This document shows, one piece after another, positions 7,691 to 15,851 of a DNA stretch of 38,893 nucleotides. The stretch is from positions 297,438-336,330 of the forward strand of contig CP070722.1 in NCBI GenBank assembly GCA_020350785.1, given 5' to 3'. Both the position numbers and the translations under genes were made by a program. Source of the stretch: Gemmatimonadota bacterium. GTDB lineage: Bacteria; Gemmatimonadota; Gemmatimonadetes; Palauibacterales; KS3-K002. The notes under the pieces were generated by a model. It made no database searches and had not been told where the DNA came from. It was given only the letters and a program-made list of their open reading frames with translations. How positions within the stretch are numbered: the stretch's first letter is position 1; the number at the start of each line of letters is the position of its first letter.

Positions 7691-8641
7691 ATGACCGACC
7701 TGACGACCTATTGGAAGCGCTTGACCGAGCTGCCCGGGATCGTCCGGAGGCCAGAAGCGGCGAAGCTGGAAGCGCTTGAGGACGCCGGCGCGCGTGCGTT
7801 GGTGGAGGAGCAAACGGAGTTCCAGCGGATACTGCTGCTGGAGACTCCCAGGAACGAGCTTCTCCTCCTGCTGAACGGGGAGATTCAGTTCTACAGCGGG
7901 GATGAGCACCGCTTTCACGAGTCGTTGGCGATCGTTCCGGTCCTGCATGTATCCGGGCCCGTGCGCCGGGTCGCGGTGATGGGGGGAGGAGATGGGTTGG
8001 CGGCGCGCGAGCTACTTCGCCACGTCGGGGACGAGATCGAGCTCCTCCGAATCGTGGATATCGATCCTGCGATGACCGATCTGGCCCGAACGCATCCGCG
8101 GCTCGTGGAGTTGAACCGCGGCAGCTTGTCCGATCCGCGAGTGGAGATTCTCAATGTCGATGCTCTGACCTATCGCTCGGACGAGCCTTTCGATCTCGTT
8201 CTCTGCGACCTGCCGGATCCAACGGCGCCGGTTCTGGCGCGACTCTACAGCCGGGAGTTCTTCAGCGGACTGCGAGACCAGCTGGCGGAGCCGCAGGGCA
8301 TCCTTGCGGCGCAGATCGTCTACGTTCCGCCGCTGTTCGACGGGGTGCTTGGCACGATGCGCTCCGTCTTTCCTTCGGTGAGAGAGTACGCCGTCTGGAT
8401 GTACAGCTTCGTTCGGGCCGGCTTCGCCCTCTGTGGCGGACTGCCGCTGCGGAAGCATCGCGATCTTCCGACCGGGACTCGCCATCTAACGCCGGAGGTC
8501 TTGGCCTCGATATTCTATTTCGCGCCGGACGAGCCGCGTGTTTCTGTGTCCGGCATAAGCACGGAGAAGAACGGTCTGGTGATGGAATGGTACGCAGCCT
8601 ATCTACGAGAGCACTTCGAGGAACGGATACTCTACTATTGA
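7691..8641 (+). CDS. speE: Spermidine synthase-like aminopropyltransferase
   Basis: This enzyme transfers an aminopropyl group from decarboxylated AdoMet to a polyamine acceptor such as putrescine. The 316-residue protein contains LNGEIQFYSGDEHRFHESLA, the AdoMet-type nucleotide loop VMGGGDG (97-102), acidic VDIDP (122-126) and catalytic DLPDP (173-177). DLPDP is the version seen in the membrane-bound SpeE2 group, where classical enzymes have DSTDP. The seven-helix N-terminal part of that group is absent here. It starts at ATG 7691 after a GGAGAAGGG run. It is convergent with the AdoMet decarboxylase gene, which makes its co-substrate. The acceptor could be putrescine, agmatine or another amine. 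Confidence 0.87.
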   Translation: MTDLTTYWKRLTELPGIVRRPEAAKLEALEDAGARALVEEQTEFQRILLLETPRNELLLLLNGEIQFYSGDEHRFHESLAIVPVLHVSGPVRRVAVMGGGDGLAARELLRHVGDEIELLRIVDIDPAMTDLARTHPRLVELNRGSLSDPRVEILNVDALTYRSDEPFDLVLCDLPDPTAPVLARLYSREFFSGLRDQLAEPQGILAAQIVYVPPLFDGVLGTMRSVFPSVREYAVWMYSFVRAGFALCGGLPLRKHRDLPTGTRHLTPEVLASIFYFAPDEPRVSVSGISTEKNGLVMEWYAAYLREHFEERILYY

Positions 8642-8684
8642 GGGCGAGCGCGGTGGCCCGGTCCGACGACGTCGGGTGAGGGGG

Positions 8685-8715
8685 CAGCGCTTTCCCCTGA
8701 TGGAGAAAGCCGCTG
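8685..8715. terminator. Bidirectional hairpin between speE and speD
   Basis: CAGCGCTTTC (8685-8694) pairs with GAAAG and CGCTG (8705-8709 and 8711-8715) with one bulged C and a ten-base loop. It lies between two convergent genes. A second small stem (8663-8667 with 8671-8675) lies just before it. On the plus strand there is no T-run after it, so the mechanism is uncertain. Confidence 0.45.
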
Positions 8716-8725
8716 GCCCGAGGCG

Positions 8726-9124
8726 TCAGGACTCGTTGTCTTCCAGAAAGCCCCTATAAACGATCTTGCTCTCCACGTGCCGGGCGCCGAGCCGATTGAC
8801 CACGAAATCACGTGCGCGATTGGCTCGCTCGGCGAGGGCGCAGCTGACGATGTCAGCGGACGCGTAACCGTGCTCTGGGTAGGTGTGAATGGCGAAGTGG
8901 GATTCGCGGATGGGAAGAAAGACGGTGAGACCTTGCTTCGGATAGCGGTAGATGGCCGGCTCGGCCAAAGGGTGCAGGCTGGCCGCGGCGGCGGCGCCGG
9001 TCAGGATCTCTCCGATCCGATCGGCGTCGTTCAGCGCCGCGGGATCGAGGCCGTACATGTCCAGCATGACGTGGGTAAGCACGGCGCTCTCCGTTGGCGC
9101 TTTCCGTGGAGCCACCTTGTGCAT
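8726..9124 (-). CDS. speD: S-adenosylmethionine decarboxylase proenzyme
   Basis: This pyruvoyl enzyme decarboxylates AdoMet to supply the aminopropyl donor for polyamine synthesis. The protein is 132 residues, the usual size of the short prokaryotic class. The self-cleavage site is visible as RESHFAIHTYPEHGYASAD: Ser75 should become the pyruvoyl group after the Glu74-Ser75 cut. His80 and Cys95 (DIVSCA) match the processing and proton-donor residues of the family. The ATG at 9124 is five bases after GAGGGGG on the minus strand; an upstream reading to 9214 adds 30 residues without support. It is convergent with the aminopropyltransferase gene, giving both steps of the pathway. No ornithine or arginine decarboxylase is in the window. 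Confidence 0.93.
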   Translation of the reverse strand: MHKVAPRKAPTESAVLTHVMLDMYGLDPAALNDADRIGEILTGAAAAASLHPLAEPAIYRYPKQGLTVFLPIRESHFAIHTYPEHGYASADIVSCALAERANRARDFVVNRLGARHVESKIVYRGFLEDNES

Positions 9125-9254
9125 TTTCACCCCCTCGCGTACCGGGTTAGAATGTTGTGGGATTCGACGGTTTGGACCGCTTCCTAAGAGAAGCCCGTGG
9201 CCCCTGGTACGCAACGGGAGGCTGCTCGCAAGCGAGGATCAAGGCTCTCCCTGC

Positions 9255-9782
9255 TCATGACGTCTCGAGGCGCGTCCGGAACGGGATGGGGTTCGTGATG
9301 CAGTACACTCCGGGACAGCGTTCCTCGGCAAGCTTCATGATTTCTTCGAGCTTCTCGACTGGCGTCTCGGATCGGACCTTCAAGGTCGCTTTCATGCCCT
9401 GGGTTACCGGCCGATCGGCGACGCCCATCGGCCGGCTCAGATCTATCTCGTTCTCGACCGTCACCTCCAACGAACTGATCTGGACGCCCTCCGCGGCGGC
9501 GACAGCCGCGTAGGTGCCGGCGAAGCAAGAGGCGAAGCCATACATGCAGTAGGAAACAGGGTCCGGCTTCAGGCCGGCGCCGCCCATGAAAGGGGCGAAG
9601 TCGGTCTCCGTCGTGAGCTTGCCTCTGGGATAATCGATGTCAGCCGAGAATTGAGGTTTTCCGTCAGTGAACACCCAGCGGCCGGTCACGGACTTCAACT
9701 TCTTTGCGGCACCGGGATCCTTGGCGATCTCAGCTGCGAAAGCGTGCATTGCGTCGACGTCAACGTTGTTGATCTTGGCCAT
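9255..9782 (-). CDS. OsmC/Ohr-family protein
   Basis: This is a 175-residue member of the OsmC/Ohr family, whose members reduce organic hydroperoxides using two cysteines. The likely pair is Cys86 (GFASCFAGTYAAVA) and Cys156 (ERCPGVYC). Two further cysteines (79 and 161) are unusual and could affect the redox chemistry. The start at ATG 9782 is set by AGGAGG six bases upstream. A longer reading to 9923 would add a low-complexity leader and is rejected. It is on the same strand as speD, with 130 bases between its end and the speD start. Divergent from it is the glycerate kinase gene. The peroxide substrate and reductant are not known. Confidence 0.87.
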   Translation of the reverse strand: MAKINNVDVDAMHAFAAEIAKDPGAAKKLKSVTGRWVFTDGKPQFSADIDYPRGKLTTETDFAPFMGGAGLKPDPVSYCMYGFASCFAGTYAAVAAAEGVQISSLEVTVENEIDLSRPMGVADRPVTQGMKATLKVRSETPVEKLEEIMKLAEERCPGVYCITNPIPFRTRLETS

Positions 9783-10002
9783 AGAGCGCCTCCTGCCTTG
9801 CTGTCCCTGCGATTGTGTCGCTGCGGACTCTGATCGGGCCGTGTCTGTAACGAGGGTCCGCGTCGAGTGGGCGGCTGGCGTGGGCCGGACGCCGGTTGCA
9901 TCACAAGCGGTCGGGATGCGCATCGGCGGACCTGCGATTGGCTGGAGCTGTCAGAGAATGCGGAGATCTTAGCTCACGGTCACGGAAGTGACAAGTAGCT
10001 CC

Positions 10003-11091
10003 ATGAGAAAAGTGATAGTGGCGCCAACGGCGTTCAAAGGCACTCTGGGTCCCAGCGCGGTCGCGCGGGCTCTTTCCGCGGGAGTCACCACCGTCTGGCC
10101 CGAGGCGAGCGTTATCGAGCTGCCCCTGGCGGATGGCGGCAATGGGACTCTCGAGTCGTACCGGGCACTGAGAGGTGGCAGGCTGGAGACGCTACGGGTC
10201 AGCGGGCCTCTGGGCGCGCGGGTGAGCGCGCGTCTCTTGCGGACGAAGTCGGATGCGGTGATCGAGTCCGCCGAGGCATGTGGTCTCCACTTGGTACCGC
10301 CGGGTCAGCGCGACCCCTTGCGCGCAAGTACGTTTGGTGTCGGCGAGTTGGTGCTGGCGGGAGCGCGTGGAGGCAGCTTCGACGTCATCCTGGGCCTGGG
10401 GGGCAGCGCGACCGTCGATGGCGGGACCGGAATGGCGCGCGCTTTGGGTTGGCGTTTCCTTGACGCGCGGGGGCGGCCGCTGCCCGAGGGTGGGGGCGCT
10501 CTCCGCGACTTGGCGCACATCGAGCCGCCGGCCCGTGAGCTGGAGGCAACGGCCCTGGCGCTCTGCGATGTCGACAACCCGTTAAGCGGCCGGCTGGGCG
10601 CCGCGCGCGTGTACGGACCACAGAAGGGTGCAGGGAGCGATGAAGTGGAGGCCCTGGAGGCCGGTCTGGTTCGATTGGCTGAGGTCCTTGAGTCGCAACA
10701 CGGGCTTACGCCAGGCGATCTACCGGGAGCTGGGGCTGCAGGCGGCCTGGGCTTCGGGGCCCGAGCTTTCCTGGGGGCGGATCTGGTCTCGGGCGCCGTC
10801 TGGATGATCGAGCGGGCCGGTCTGGTCGAGTCTCTGGCCGGGGCTGGCCTGGTGATCACCGGCGAGGGGCGCTACGACCTGCAGAGCGGGATGGGGAAGG
10901 TGACGGGGCGTGTGATGGAGGCGGCGCGGTCGGCGTTGCTGCCGGTGCTATTGGTCTGCGGTCGAATCGCCGGCCCCATTCCTCCGGGCGTGCTGCCCGT
11001 AGATGGTGGTGGACGCCAACTGACGGCCAACGACCTCGCGCTGCTCACCGGCTCGGGTTGCCGGGCCATCGCCGGTGAGGATAGACTGTGA
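10003..11091 (+). CDS. Glycerate kinase (GlxK/GarK type)
   Basis: This enzyme phosphorylates D-glycerate; members of this family usually make 2-phosphoglycerate, feeding glyoxylate or sugar-acid carbon into glycolysis. The 362-residue protein shows the family blocks in order: APTAFKGTL at the N terminus, PLADGGNGTLE, GLGGSATVDGGTGMARALG, CDVDNPLSGRLGAARVYGPQ and ITGEGRYDLQSGMGK. The ATG at 10003 is preferred because family members begin with the M-[RK]-x-VIAP strand at exactly this point. A GTG at 9988 is an alternative adding five residues. Neither has a strong ribosome binding site. No glyoxylate carboligase or tartronate reductase gene is nearby, so the pathway is not fixed by context. Confidence 0.92.
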   Translation: MRKVIVAPTAFKGTLGPSAVARALSAGVTTVWPEASVIELPLADGGNGTLESYRALRGGRLETLRVSGPLGARVSARLLRTKSDAVIESAEACGLHLVPPGQRDPLRASTFGVGELVLAGARGGSFDVILGLGGSATVDGGTGMARALGWRFLDARGRPLPEGGGALRDLAHIEPPARELEATALALCDVDNPLSGRLGAARVYGPQKGAGSDEVEALEAGLVRLAEVLESQHGLTPGDLPGAGAAGGLGFGARAFLGADLVSGAVWMIERAGLVESLAGAGLVITGEGRYDLQSGMGKVTGRVMEAARSALLPVLLVCGRIAGPIPPGVLPVDGGGRQLTANDLALLTGSGCRAIAGEDRL

Positions 11092-11199
11092 GGCTAGCGC
11101 TCTAGCTGACAGGAAACGGTATATCCGGCGCTTGAGAGACGGGACTCACGACTCAGGGCAGCGGCGAGCCATGCCGCGAATTGTCTGCGCAGGTGATCG

Positions 11200-12504
11200 A
11201 TGTCGAATGCGGACTTGATGGAAAAATTGGTGTCGCTGTGCAAGCGGCGCGGCTTCGTGTTTCAGTCGTCCGAGGTCTACGGCGGACTGGGTTCGGTCTG
11301 GGACTATGGTCCACTTGGTGTCGAGCTGAAGCGAAACGTCAAGGAGCGGTGGTGGAAGGAGATGGTGACCTCCCGGGCCGATATCGAGGGGCTAGATGCC
11401 GGCATATTGATGCACCCCGCTGTCTGGGAGGCGAGCGGACATGTCGAGGGGTTCACCGACCCGCTCATCGAATGCAAGAACTGTCATCGTCGGTTTCGCG
11501 CGGACGAAGTGAGAGATCAGTGTCCGCGATGTGGCGTTAGGGATCAATTCACGCCGCCCCGCATGTTCAACCTGATGTTTCGGACATTCATGGGGCCGGT
11601 CGAGGATGAAGCTGCGCAGATCTACCTACGGCCCGAAACGGCCCAGGGTATCTACGTGAACTTTCACAATGTGATGACATCGGCTCGGCAGAAGATCCCG
11701 TTCGGCATCGCGCAGATTGGCAAGGCTTTCCGCAACGAGATCACGCCGGGCAACTTCATTTTTCGGACTCGCGAGTTCGAGCAGATGGAGATGCAGTACT
11801 TCGTGAAGCCCGGCACGGACAAGGAATGGTTCGACTACTGGAGAAACGAGCGGTTGGAGTGGGTGAAGTCTTTGGGTATCCGGCCTGAGAAGCTCCGCAT
11901 GCAGCAGCATACACGTGAGGAGCTGGCCCATTACGCTTATGACGCTTACGACATTCAGTACGAGTTTCCCTTCGGCTGGCAGGAGTTCGAGGGAATTCAC
12001 AATCGGACCGACTTCGATCTAAGCGCTCATCAGGAGCGTTCTGGCAAGAAGCTGGAATATGTCGATGCGGCGGCCAACGAGAGGTACATCCCGTACATCA
12101 TCGAGACCTCGGGTGGGGTCGATCGATTGATGTTGGTGCTGTTGGCGGACGCGTACCGCGAAGAGGAGGTCGAGGGAGAGACACGCGTGCTTCTCAGCCT
12201 CCAGGCAGGATTGGCGCCCGTGAAGGTCGCGGTATTCCCGCTGGTCAAGAAGGATGGTATGCCGGAAGTGGCCCGCAAGATCGCCGACGATCTCATAGGT
12301 CGGATTCCGGTCTTCTACGACGAGTCCGGCTCGATTGGCAGGCGATATCGCCGGCAGGACGAGGCGGGAACTCCTTTCTGCGTGACTGTCGATGGGCAGA
12401 CGCTGGAGGACGGCAGCGTGACCGTGCGCGATCGAGATACGCTTCGACAGGACCGCGTGTCCAGCAGCAAGCTGTCGGAGTATCTGGCTGGAGCGCTCGT
12501 ATAG
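11200..12504 (+). CDS. glyQS: Glycyl-tRNA synthetase, single-chain class II type
   Basis: This enzyme charges tRNA-Gly. The 434-residue protein is the dimeric type of archaea, eukaryotes and some bacteria, not the separate alpha and beta chains of E. coli. It begins with GFVFQSSEVYGGLGSVWDYGPLG, shows a four-Cys zinc site (92, 95, 108, 111) after the first motif, the class II motif 2 region around AQIGKAFRNEITPG, and a C-terminal anticodon-binding domain (from about residue 345, KVAVFPLVKKDG). It starts at ATG 11200 after AGGTGAT. A short hairpin (11093-11106, GCTAG with CTAGC) follows the glycerate kinase stop. No T-box-like leader is seen in the 108-base gap. Confidence 0.96.
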   Translation: MSNADLMEKLVSLCKRRGFVFQSSEVYGGLGSVWDYGPLGVELKRNVKERWWKEMVTSRADIEGLDAGILMHPAVWEASGHVEGFTDPLIECKNCHRRFRADEVRDQCPRCGVRDQFTPPRMFNLMFRTFMGPVEDEAAQIYLRPETAQGIYVNFHNVMTSARQKIPFGIAQIGKAFRNEITPGNFIFRTREFEQMEMQYFVKPGTDKEWFDYWRNERLEWVKSLGIRPEKLRMQQHTREELAHYAYDAYDIQYEFPFGWQEFEGIHNRTDFDLSAHQERSGKKLEYVDAAANERYIPYIIETSGGVDRLMLVLLADAYREEEVEGETRVLLSLQAGLAPVKVAVFPLVKKDGMPEVARKIADDLIGRIPVFYDESGSIGRRYRRQDEAGTPFCVTVDGQTLEDGSVTVRDRDTLRQDRVSSSKLSEYLAGALV

Positions 12505-12558
12505 CCGAGATATTCTGAGCTCGCACCTCACCATCTCAGCCCGAACTGGGGCCGCGAC

Positions 12559-13530
12559 ATGCTGATCAGACGCCTCATCACGCTCGGCGCCGGAGCGGTC
12601 GCGGGCGCGTATCTGGTGGGCCGTTGGCGGCGCAATCAGGCCAAACCGCCGCGGCCTCTGAGAGACCACCGGGGTCGGACCTTGGAGCCGCTGCTGGTGG
12701 AGTTGGAAGGGGGCGACTGCGTGCCGGTGATCGTAGCCGGCGAGGGGCCGGCGGTGGTGCTGATACCGGGTCTGACGGGCGACAGTGGGATATTCAGGTA
12801 TCAGATACCGGCACTATCTTCCGACTATCGAGTCATAGCTCCCAATCTGCGCGTCGACTTCACGGGCGTGGAGAAGAGCTTCGACCAGTTCGCTCGTGAT
12901 CTAGCGAGAGTGCTGGACGCGGTGGGCGCCGATTCGGCATGCTTGTTGGGCCTCTCTTTTGGCGGTCCCATCGCGATGCGCTTCGCGACGCTCTACCCGA
13001 AGCGCGCCTGGGGGCTCGTTCTGACCAACACGCTCGCGCGGGTCGATCTGTCGCACGTCGGGCTCAATCGGACTCTGCTGATACCCGTCGCCCGCTGGAC
13101 GTCCCGCTTTCTGCCTGAACCGCTGATGCGCGAGCTGGCGCAGTACTGGGGTCGACTCGGTGTTTGGGTCTACGACCCCTCCGCCGGAAATGAGCGAATT
13201 ATCGATTACGAGTTGGAGGTCCCGGTGCGCGTGCCGATGTCGGTAGGTGGTGCGCGCATGGATACGTTCAAGGACTGTGATCTGAGGGGCGAGCTCCGAG
13301 GCCTGCAGCAGCCGGCGCTGGTGATCGCGGGATGCTCGGATACCTACACGCCCTGGGAGTGGCAGCACGAGATAGCAGGCCTGCTCGCTAACTCGACATA
13401 TGTGGAGATCCCCTACGGCGGCCATCTTCTGCTGATCTCGCATGCCGAGAGCTTCAACGAATTGGTGATGGAGTGGTTGGCTAGAGTGCGCAGGGCGACG
13501 CCTGTCGCTCTGCCGGACAACAGCTCGTGA
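12559..13530 (+). CDS. Membrane-anchored alpha/beta-hydrolase
   Basis: This is a 323-residue alpha/beta-hydrolase fold protein with a nucleophile elbow GLSFGG (Ser133), a likely acid Asp261 (GCSDTYTP) and a catalytic His289 (YGGHLLL). The N-terminal 21 residues are hydrophobic after two Arg residues and end in GRWRRN, so it is probably an inner-membrane anchor or uncleaved signal. The substrate cannot be predicted; esterase, lipase or haloperoxidase-like relatives all share this core. The stop at 13528-13530 overlaps the ribosome binding site of the next gene, so the two are probably translated together. It is in line with glyQS, 54 bases downstream. Confidence 0.85.
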   Translation: MLIRRLITLGAGAVAGAYLVGRWRRNQAKPPRPLRDHRGRTLEPLLVELEGGDCVPVIVAGEGPAVVLIPGLTGDSGIFRYQIPALSSDYRVIAPNLRVDFTGVEKSFDQFARDLARVLDAVGADSACLLGLSFGGPIAMRFATLYPKRAWGLVLTNTLARVDLSHVGLNRTLLIPVARWTSRFLPEPLMRELAQYWGRLGVWVYDPSAGNERIIDYELEVPVRVPMSVGGARMDTFKDCDLRGELRGLQQPALVIAGCSDTYTPWEWQHEIAGLLANSTYVEIPYGGHLLLISHAESFNELVMEWLARVRRATPVALPDNSS

Positions 13531-13532
13531 GG
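13528..13532 (+). promoter_or_regulatory. Ribosome binding site overlapping a stop codon, setting a TTG start
   Basis: TGAGG overlaps the hydrolase TGA stop and is followed by eight bases before TTG 13541. The first transmembrane helix of the symporter family begins only about nine residues after this TTG, so the next in-frame ATG (13580) would delete needed residues. This supports the TTG and suggests coupling to the upstream gene. Confidence 0.6.
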
Positions 13533-13540
13533 TAGAGGGA

Positions 13541-15025
13541 TTGAGTTCCAAATCCGAAGTCTTCGCTTCCCGCTGGGGGATGATGCTTGCCATGTTGGGC
13601 ATGGCCGTTGGGACCGGCAACATTTGGCGGTTCCCACGTATCGTGGCCACGAATGGTGGCGGCAGTTTTCTGGTTGCCTGGGTCGTCTTCCTGCTGGTTT
13701 GGTCGGTCCCCCTCATTCTGGTGGAGTTCGCGCTCGGCAAGAGCACGCGGTCCGGTACGATCGGCGCGTTCGGCAGGCTCATCGGCAGGCGGTTCGCCTG
13801 GATGGGAGCCTGGGTGGGTTGGTGTGCCACGGCGATCATGTTCTACTACTCGGTCGTCATGGGCTGGTGCATCCGCTATTTCGCCGCGAGCCTAACCGGC
13901 GAGATACCGGGCGCGACGCCTGGCGCTTTTTGGGACCGCTTTGCCGGTTCTTCAGGCGCCCTGCTGACCCACGCTGTGGCCCTGACTCTGGGTGTCCTGG
14001 TGGTCGCCTTCGGCGTTCGCGGGATCGAGCGCGTCGCGCGGGTGCTCATCCCCAGTTTGGTGGTACTCGTGGTCGTTCTGGCGGTACGCGCGGTGACGCT
14101 GCCCGGCGCGGTGCGGGGACTGGAGTTCATGTTTACGCCGGAGTGGAGCCAGCTTTCGAACTATCGTGTCTGGCTCGAGGCGCTGACCCAAAACGCTTGG
14201 GATACGGGGGCTGGTTGGGGACTCATCCTGACCTACGCGGTGTACATGCGCCGTAACGAAGATACGACGCTGAACGCGTTCACTCTCGGTTTCGGCAACA
14301 ATTCGATGTCGCTGTTGGCGGGAATCATGGTTTTGTGCACGGCGTTCGCGTTGAGACCGGACGTCGCTAATGAGATTGTCGGTGCTGGAAACGAAGGCCT
14401 CACCTTCATCTGGGTGCCTCAGCTGTTCGGGACGATGCCGGCTGGCCGTTTCTTCATGGCGCTGTTCTTCTTGGCGTTGGTCTTCGCCGCCTGGACCAGT
14501 CTCATTTCGATGATCGAGCTGGCGACGCGTGTACTGGTTGACTCCGGGATTCCCAGATACCGGGCGATTTGGTGGATCGGCGTCGTGGGGTTCCTGGCAG
14601 GTGTGCCCAGCGCACTCTCGCTCGAGTTCTTCCGCAACCAAGACTTCGTTTGGGGTGTGGGGTTGATGCTGTCCGGTTTCTTCTTCGCCTTTGCCGTCTT
14701 GAGGTACGGTGTGAGAAGATTCCGCCTCGAATTGGTCAACCAGCCCGGGGCGGATCTCAAGATCGGCGTTTGGTGGGAGTGGGCGATAGTCGTATGCCTG
14801 GTGAGCTCGGTGGTCTTGATCGTCTGGTGGTTCCTCCAAGTTCGGGGCGAGGGGTGGGGTGCGGCGTTCGATCCCTTCAGCACGTACAGCATCGGCACCG
14901 TTCTCATGCAGTGGGCGATCGTGGTGGCGGCGTTCTGGCTGGGCAACAATTGGCTGGCCCGGAGATCGGGCGTCGAGGATGGCGGGAGGCTCGAGACGGG
15001 CGTTGGTGAAGAACCGTTGGCTTAG
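13541..15025 (+). CDS. Na+-dependent neurotransmitter:sodium symporter (NSS) family transporter
   Basis: This LeuT-fold transporter of 494 residues brings in amino acids or related compounds with Na+. The family signature is at the start: FASRWGMMLAMLGMAVGTGN, then WRFPR, which builds the first broken helix and part of the Na+ site. About eleven hydrophobic helices follow. The WDTGAGWGLILTYAVYM segment fits helix 6. It uses TTG as start. The substrate is not readable from the motif alone. Tryptophanase lies about 3.3 kb downstream and a MetS-like small subunit candidate about 4.8 kb downstream. In Symbiobacterium an NSS transporter (TnaT) beside tryptophanase carries tryptophan, so tryptophan is a reasonable guess here. 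Confidence 0.92.
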   Translation: MSSKSEVFASRWGMMLAMLGMAVGTGNIWRFPRIVATNGGGSFLVAWVVFLLVWSVPLILVEFALGKSTRSGTIGAFGRLIGRRFAWMGAWVGWCATAIMFYYSVVMGWCIRYFAASLTGEIPGATPGAFWDRFAGSSGALLTHAVALTLGVLVVAFGVRGIERVARVLIPSLVVLVVVLAVRAVTLPGAVRGLEFMFTPEWSQLSNYRVWLEALTQNAWDTGAGWGLILTYAVYMRRNEDTTLNAFTLGFGNNSMSLLAGIMVLCTAFALRPDVANEIVGAGNEGLTFIWVPQLFGTMPAGRFFMALFFLALVFAAWTSLISMIELATRVLVDSGIPRYRAIWWIGVVGFLAGVPSALSLEFFRNQDFVWGVGLMLSGFFFAFAVLRYGVRRFRLELVNQPGADLKIGVWWEWAIVVCLVSSVVLIVWWFLQVRGEGWGAAFDPFSTYSIGTVLMQWAIVVAAFWLGNNWLARRSGVEDGGRLETGVGEEPLA

Positions 15026-15050
15026 CCGGAAAGCTGTCGGGCTTGGCGAG

Positions 15051-15851
15051 ATGGACAAGGAAGGAAGTGGCGGTCGCCTCACCCCCTTCGAGATGGTATT
15101 CGGGGTAGAGCGGCTTGCTGAGGAGGAGTTCCCGGCCATTGCCGAGGAAGCGCGGGCTCGCGCCATCACTGTGGAGCGTCCCTCCGGGTTCGCGCAGTTG
15201 GAGCGAGTCGCAGCGCTGCTTCAGAGGTTGCTTCCCGAGAATGTCGAGCCTGGCGCGTTCGAACGCTATGTCGAGGTCGCCTACCACTGTTTCCATTTCT
15301 GGAAAGCAGGTTGCCCGCTCCTGGTCCTCGAGGCGGCGCTGATCCGCGACCTCGTCGAGTCGCCGCCCGATCTTCGTGGCTGGAGGATCAGATCCGCCTC
15401 CCCGGCCTACTATTTGGAGTTGCCCAAGAACCTCTTCTGGGCCGGCATCGTAGGAGATGCTCCGCCGGAGCCTGTTGAGGGTATTTTCCTGAAGCTCGAT
15501 CCGGAGGATCCGGCCGGAGAGGTCCGGCTGCTGCTGGTTCTCGGCATGCGGCCTCAACGCTACGGGTTCAGCGCTGCGGGGCTGGCGGCCGATCTCGGTA
15601 GGGCCCGCGACCTGGATGAGCCGGCGGCGTTTCGATCGGACCTTCCGGGTGCGGACCTGGCGAAACTGTACTCCTTGAGCCGGAATTCCGAAGGACTGCT
15701 ATTGGTACTGCGGCTTCTGTGGTATCTGGGCATGTATCCGGAAAGCCTAGAGCGGGTAAAGGCCGGCAGCGGGGCGGTCACGGAGGACCTCGACGCTGCG
15801 ACGGCCCTTGACTACTGCAAGGTGCGGCTGATCGAGAGGAGCCGAGGATGA
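15051..15851 (+). CDS. Orphan protein coupled to site-2 protease gene
   Basis: This 266-residue soluble protein has no signal peptide or membrane helix and belongs to no family I recognise. The N-terminal half is helical (AEEEFPAIAEEARARAI, then a Leu-rich helix). The centre has a beta-like ELPKNLFWAGIVGDAPPEPVE stretch, with FLKLDPEDPAGEVRLLLVLG after it. The C-terminal part is helical again. The start at ATG 15051 is the most likely, 25 bases after the symporter stop, though its ribosome binding site is weak. A GTG at 15006 would overlap the symporter. The stop overlaps the next start as ATGA (15848-15851), so it is translationally coupled to the protease gene. It may be a partner or regulator of that protease; this is inference. 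Confidence 0.7.
   Translation: MDKEGSGGRLTPFEMVFGVERLAEEEFPAIAEEARARAITVERPSGFAQLERVAALLQRLLPENVEPGAFERYVEVAYHCFHFWKAGCPLLVLEAALIRDLVESPPDLRGWRIRSASPAYYLELPKNLFWAGIVGDAPPEPVEGIFLKLDPEDPAGEVRLLLVLGMRPQRYGFSAAGLAADLGRARDLDEPAAFRSDLPGADLAKLYSLSRNSEGLLLVLRLLWYLGMYPESLERVKAGSGAVTEDLDAATALDYCKVRLIERSRG

Noticed and set aside
11092-11199. T-box or other riboswitch before the glycyl-tRNA synthetase gene
   Set aside because: The gap is 108 bases with only a 5-bp hairpin; the conserved T-box core is not visible.
14859-15050. Long upstream extension of the orphan gene at 15051
   Set aside because: It overlaps the symporter coding region and reads as Ser/Arg/Trp-rich shadow sequence.
13952-15169. 405-codon open frame on the minus strand opposite the NSS symporter
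   Set aside because: Composition is rich in Arg, Gln, His and Pro with no domain, as expected for the shadow of a membrane-protein gene; the plus-strand gene has a family signature.
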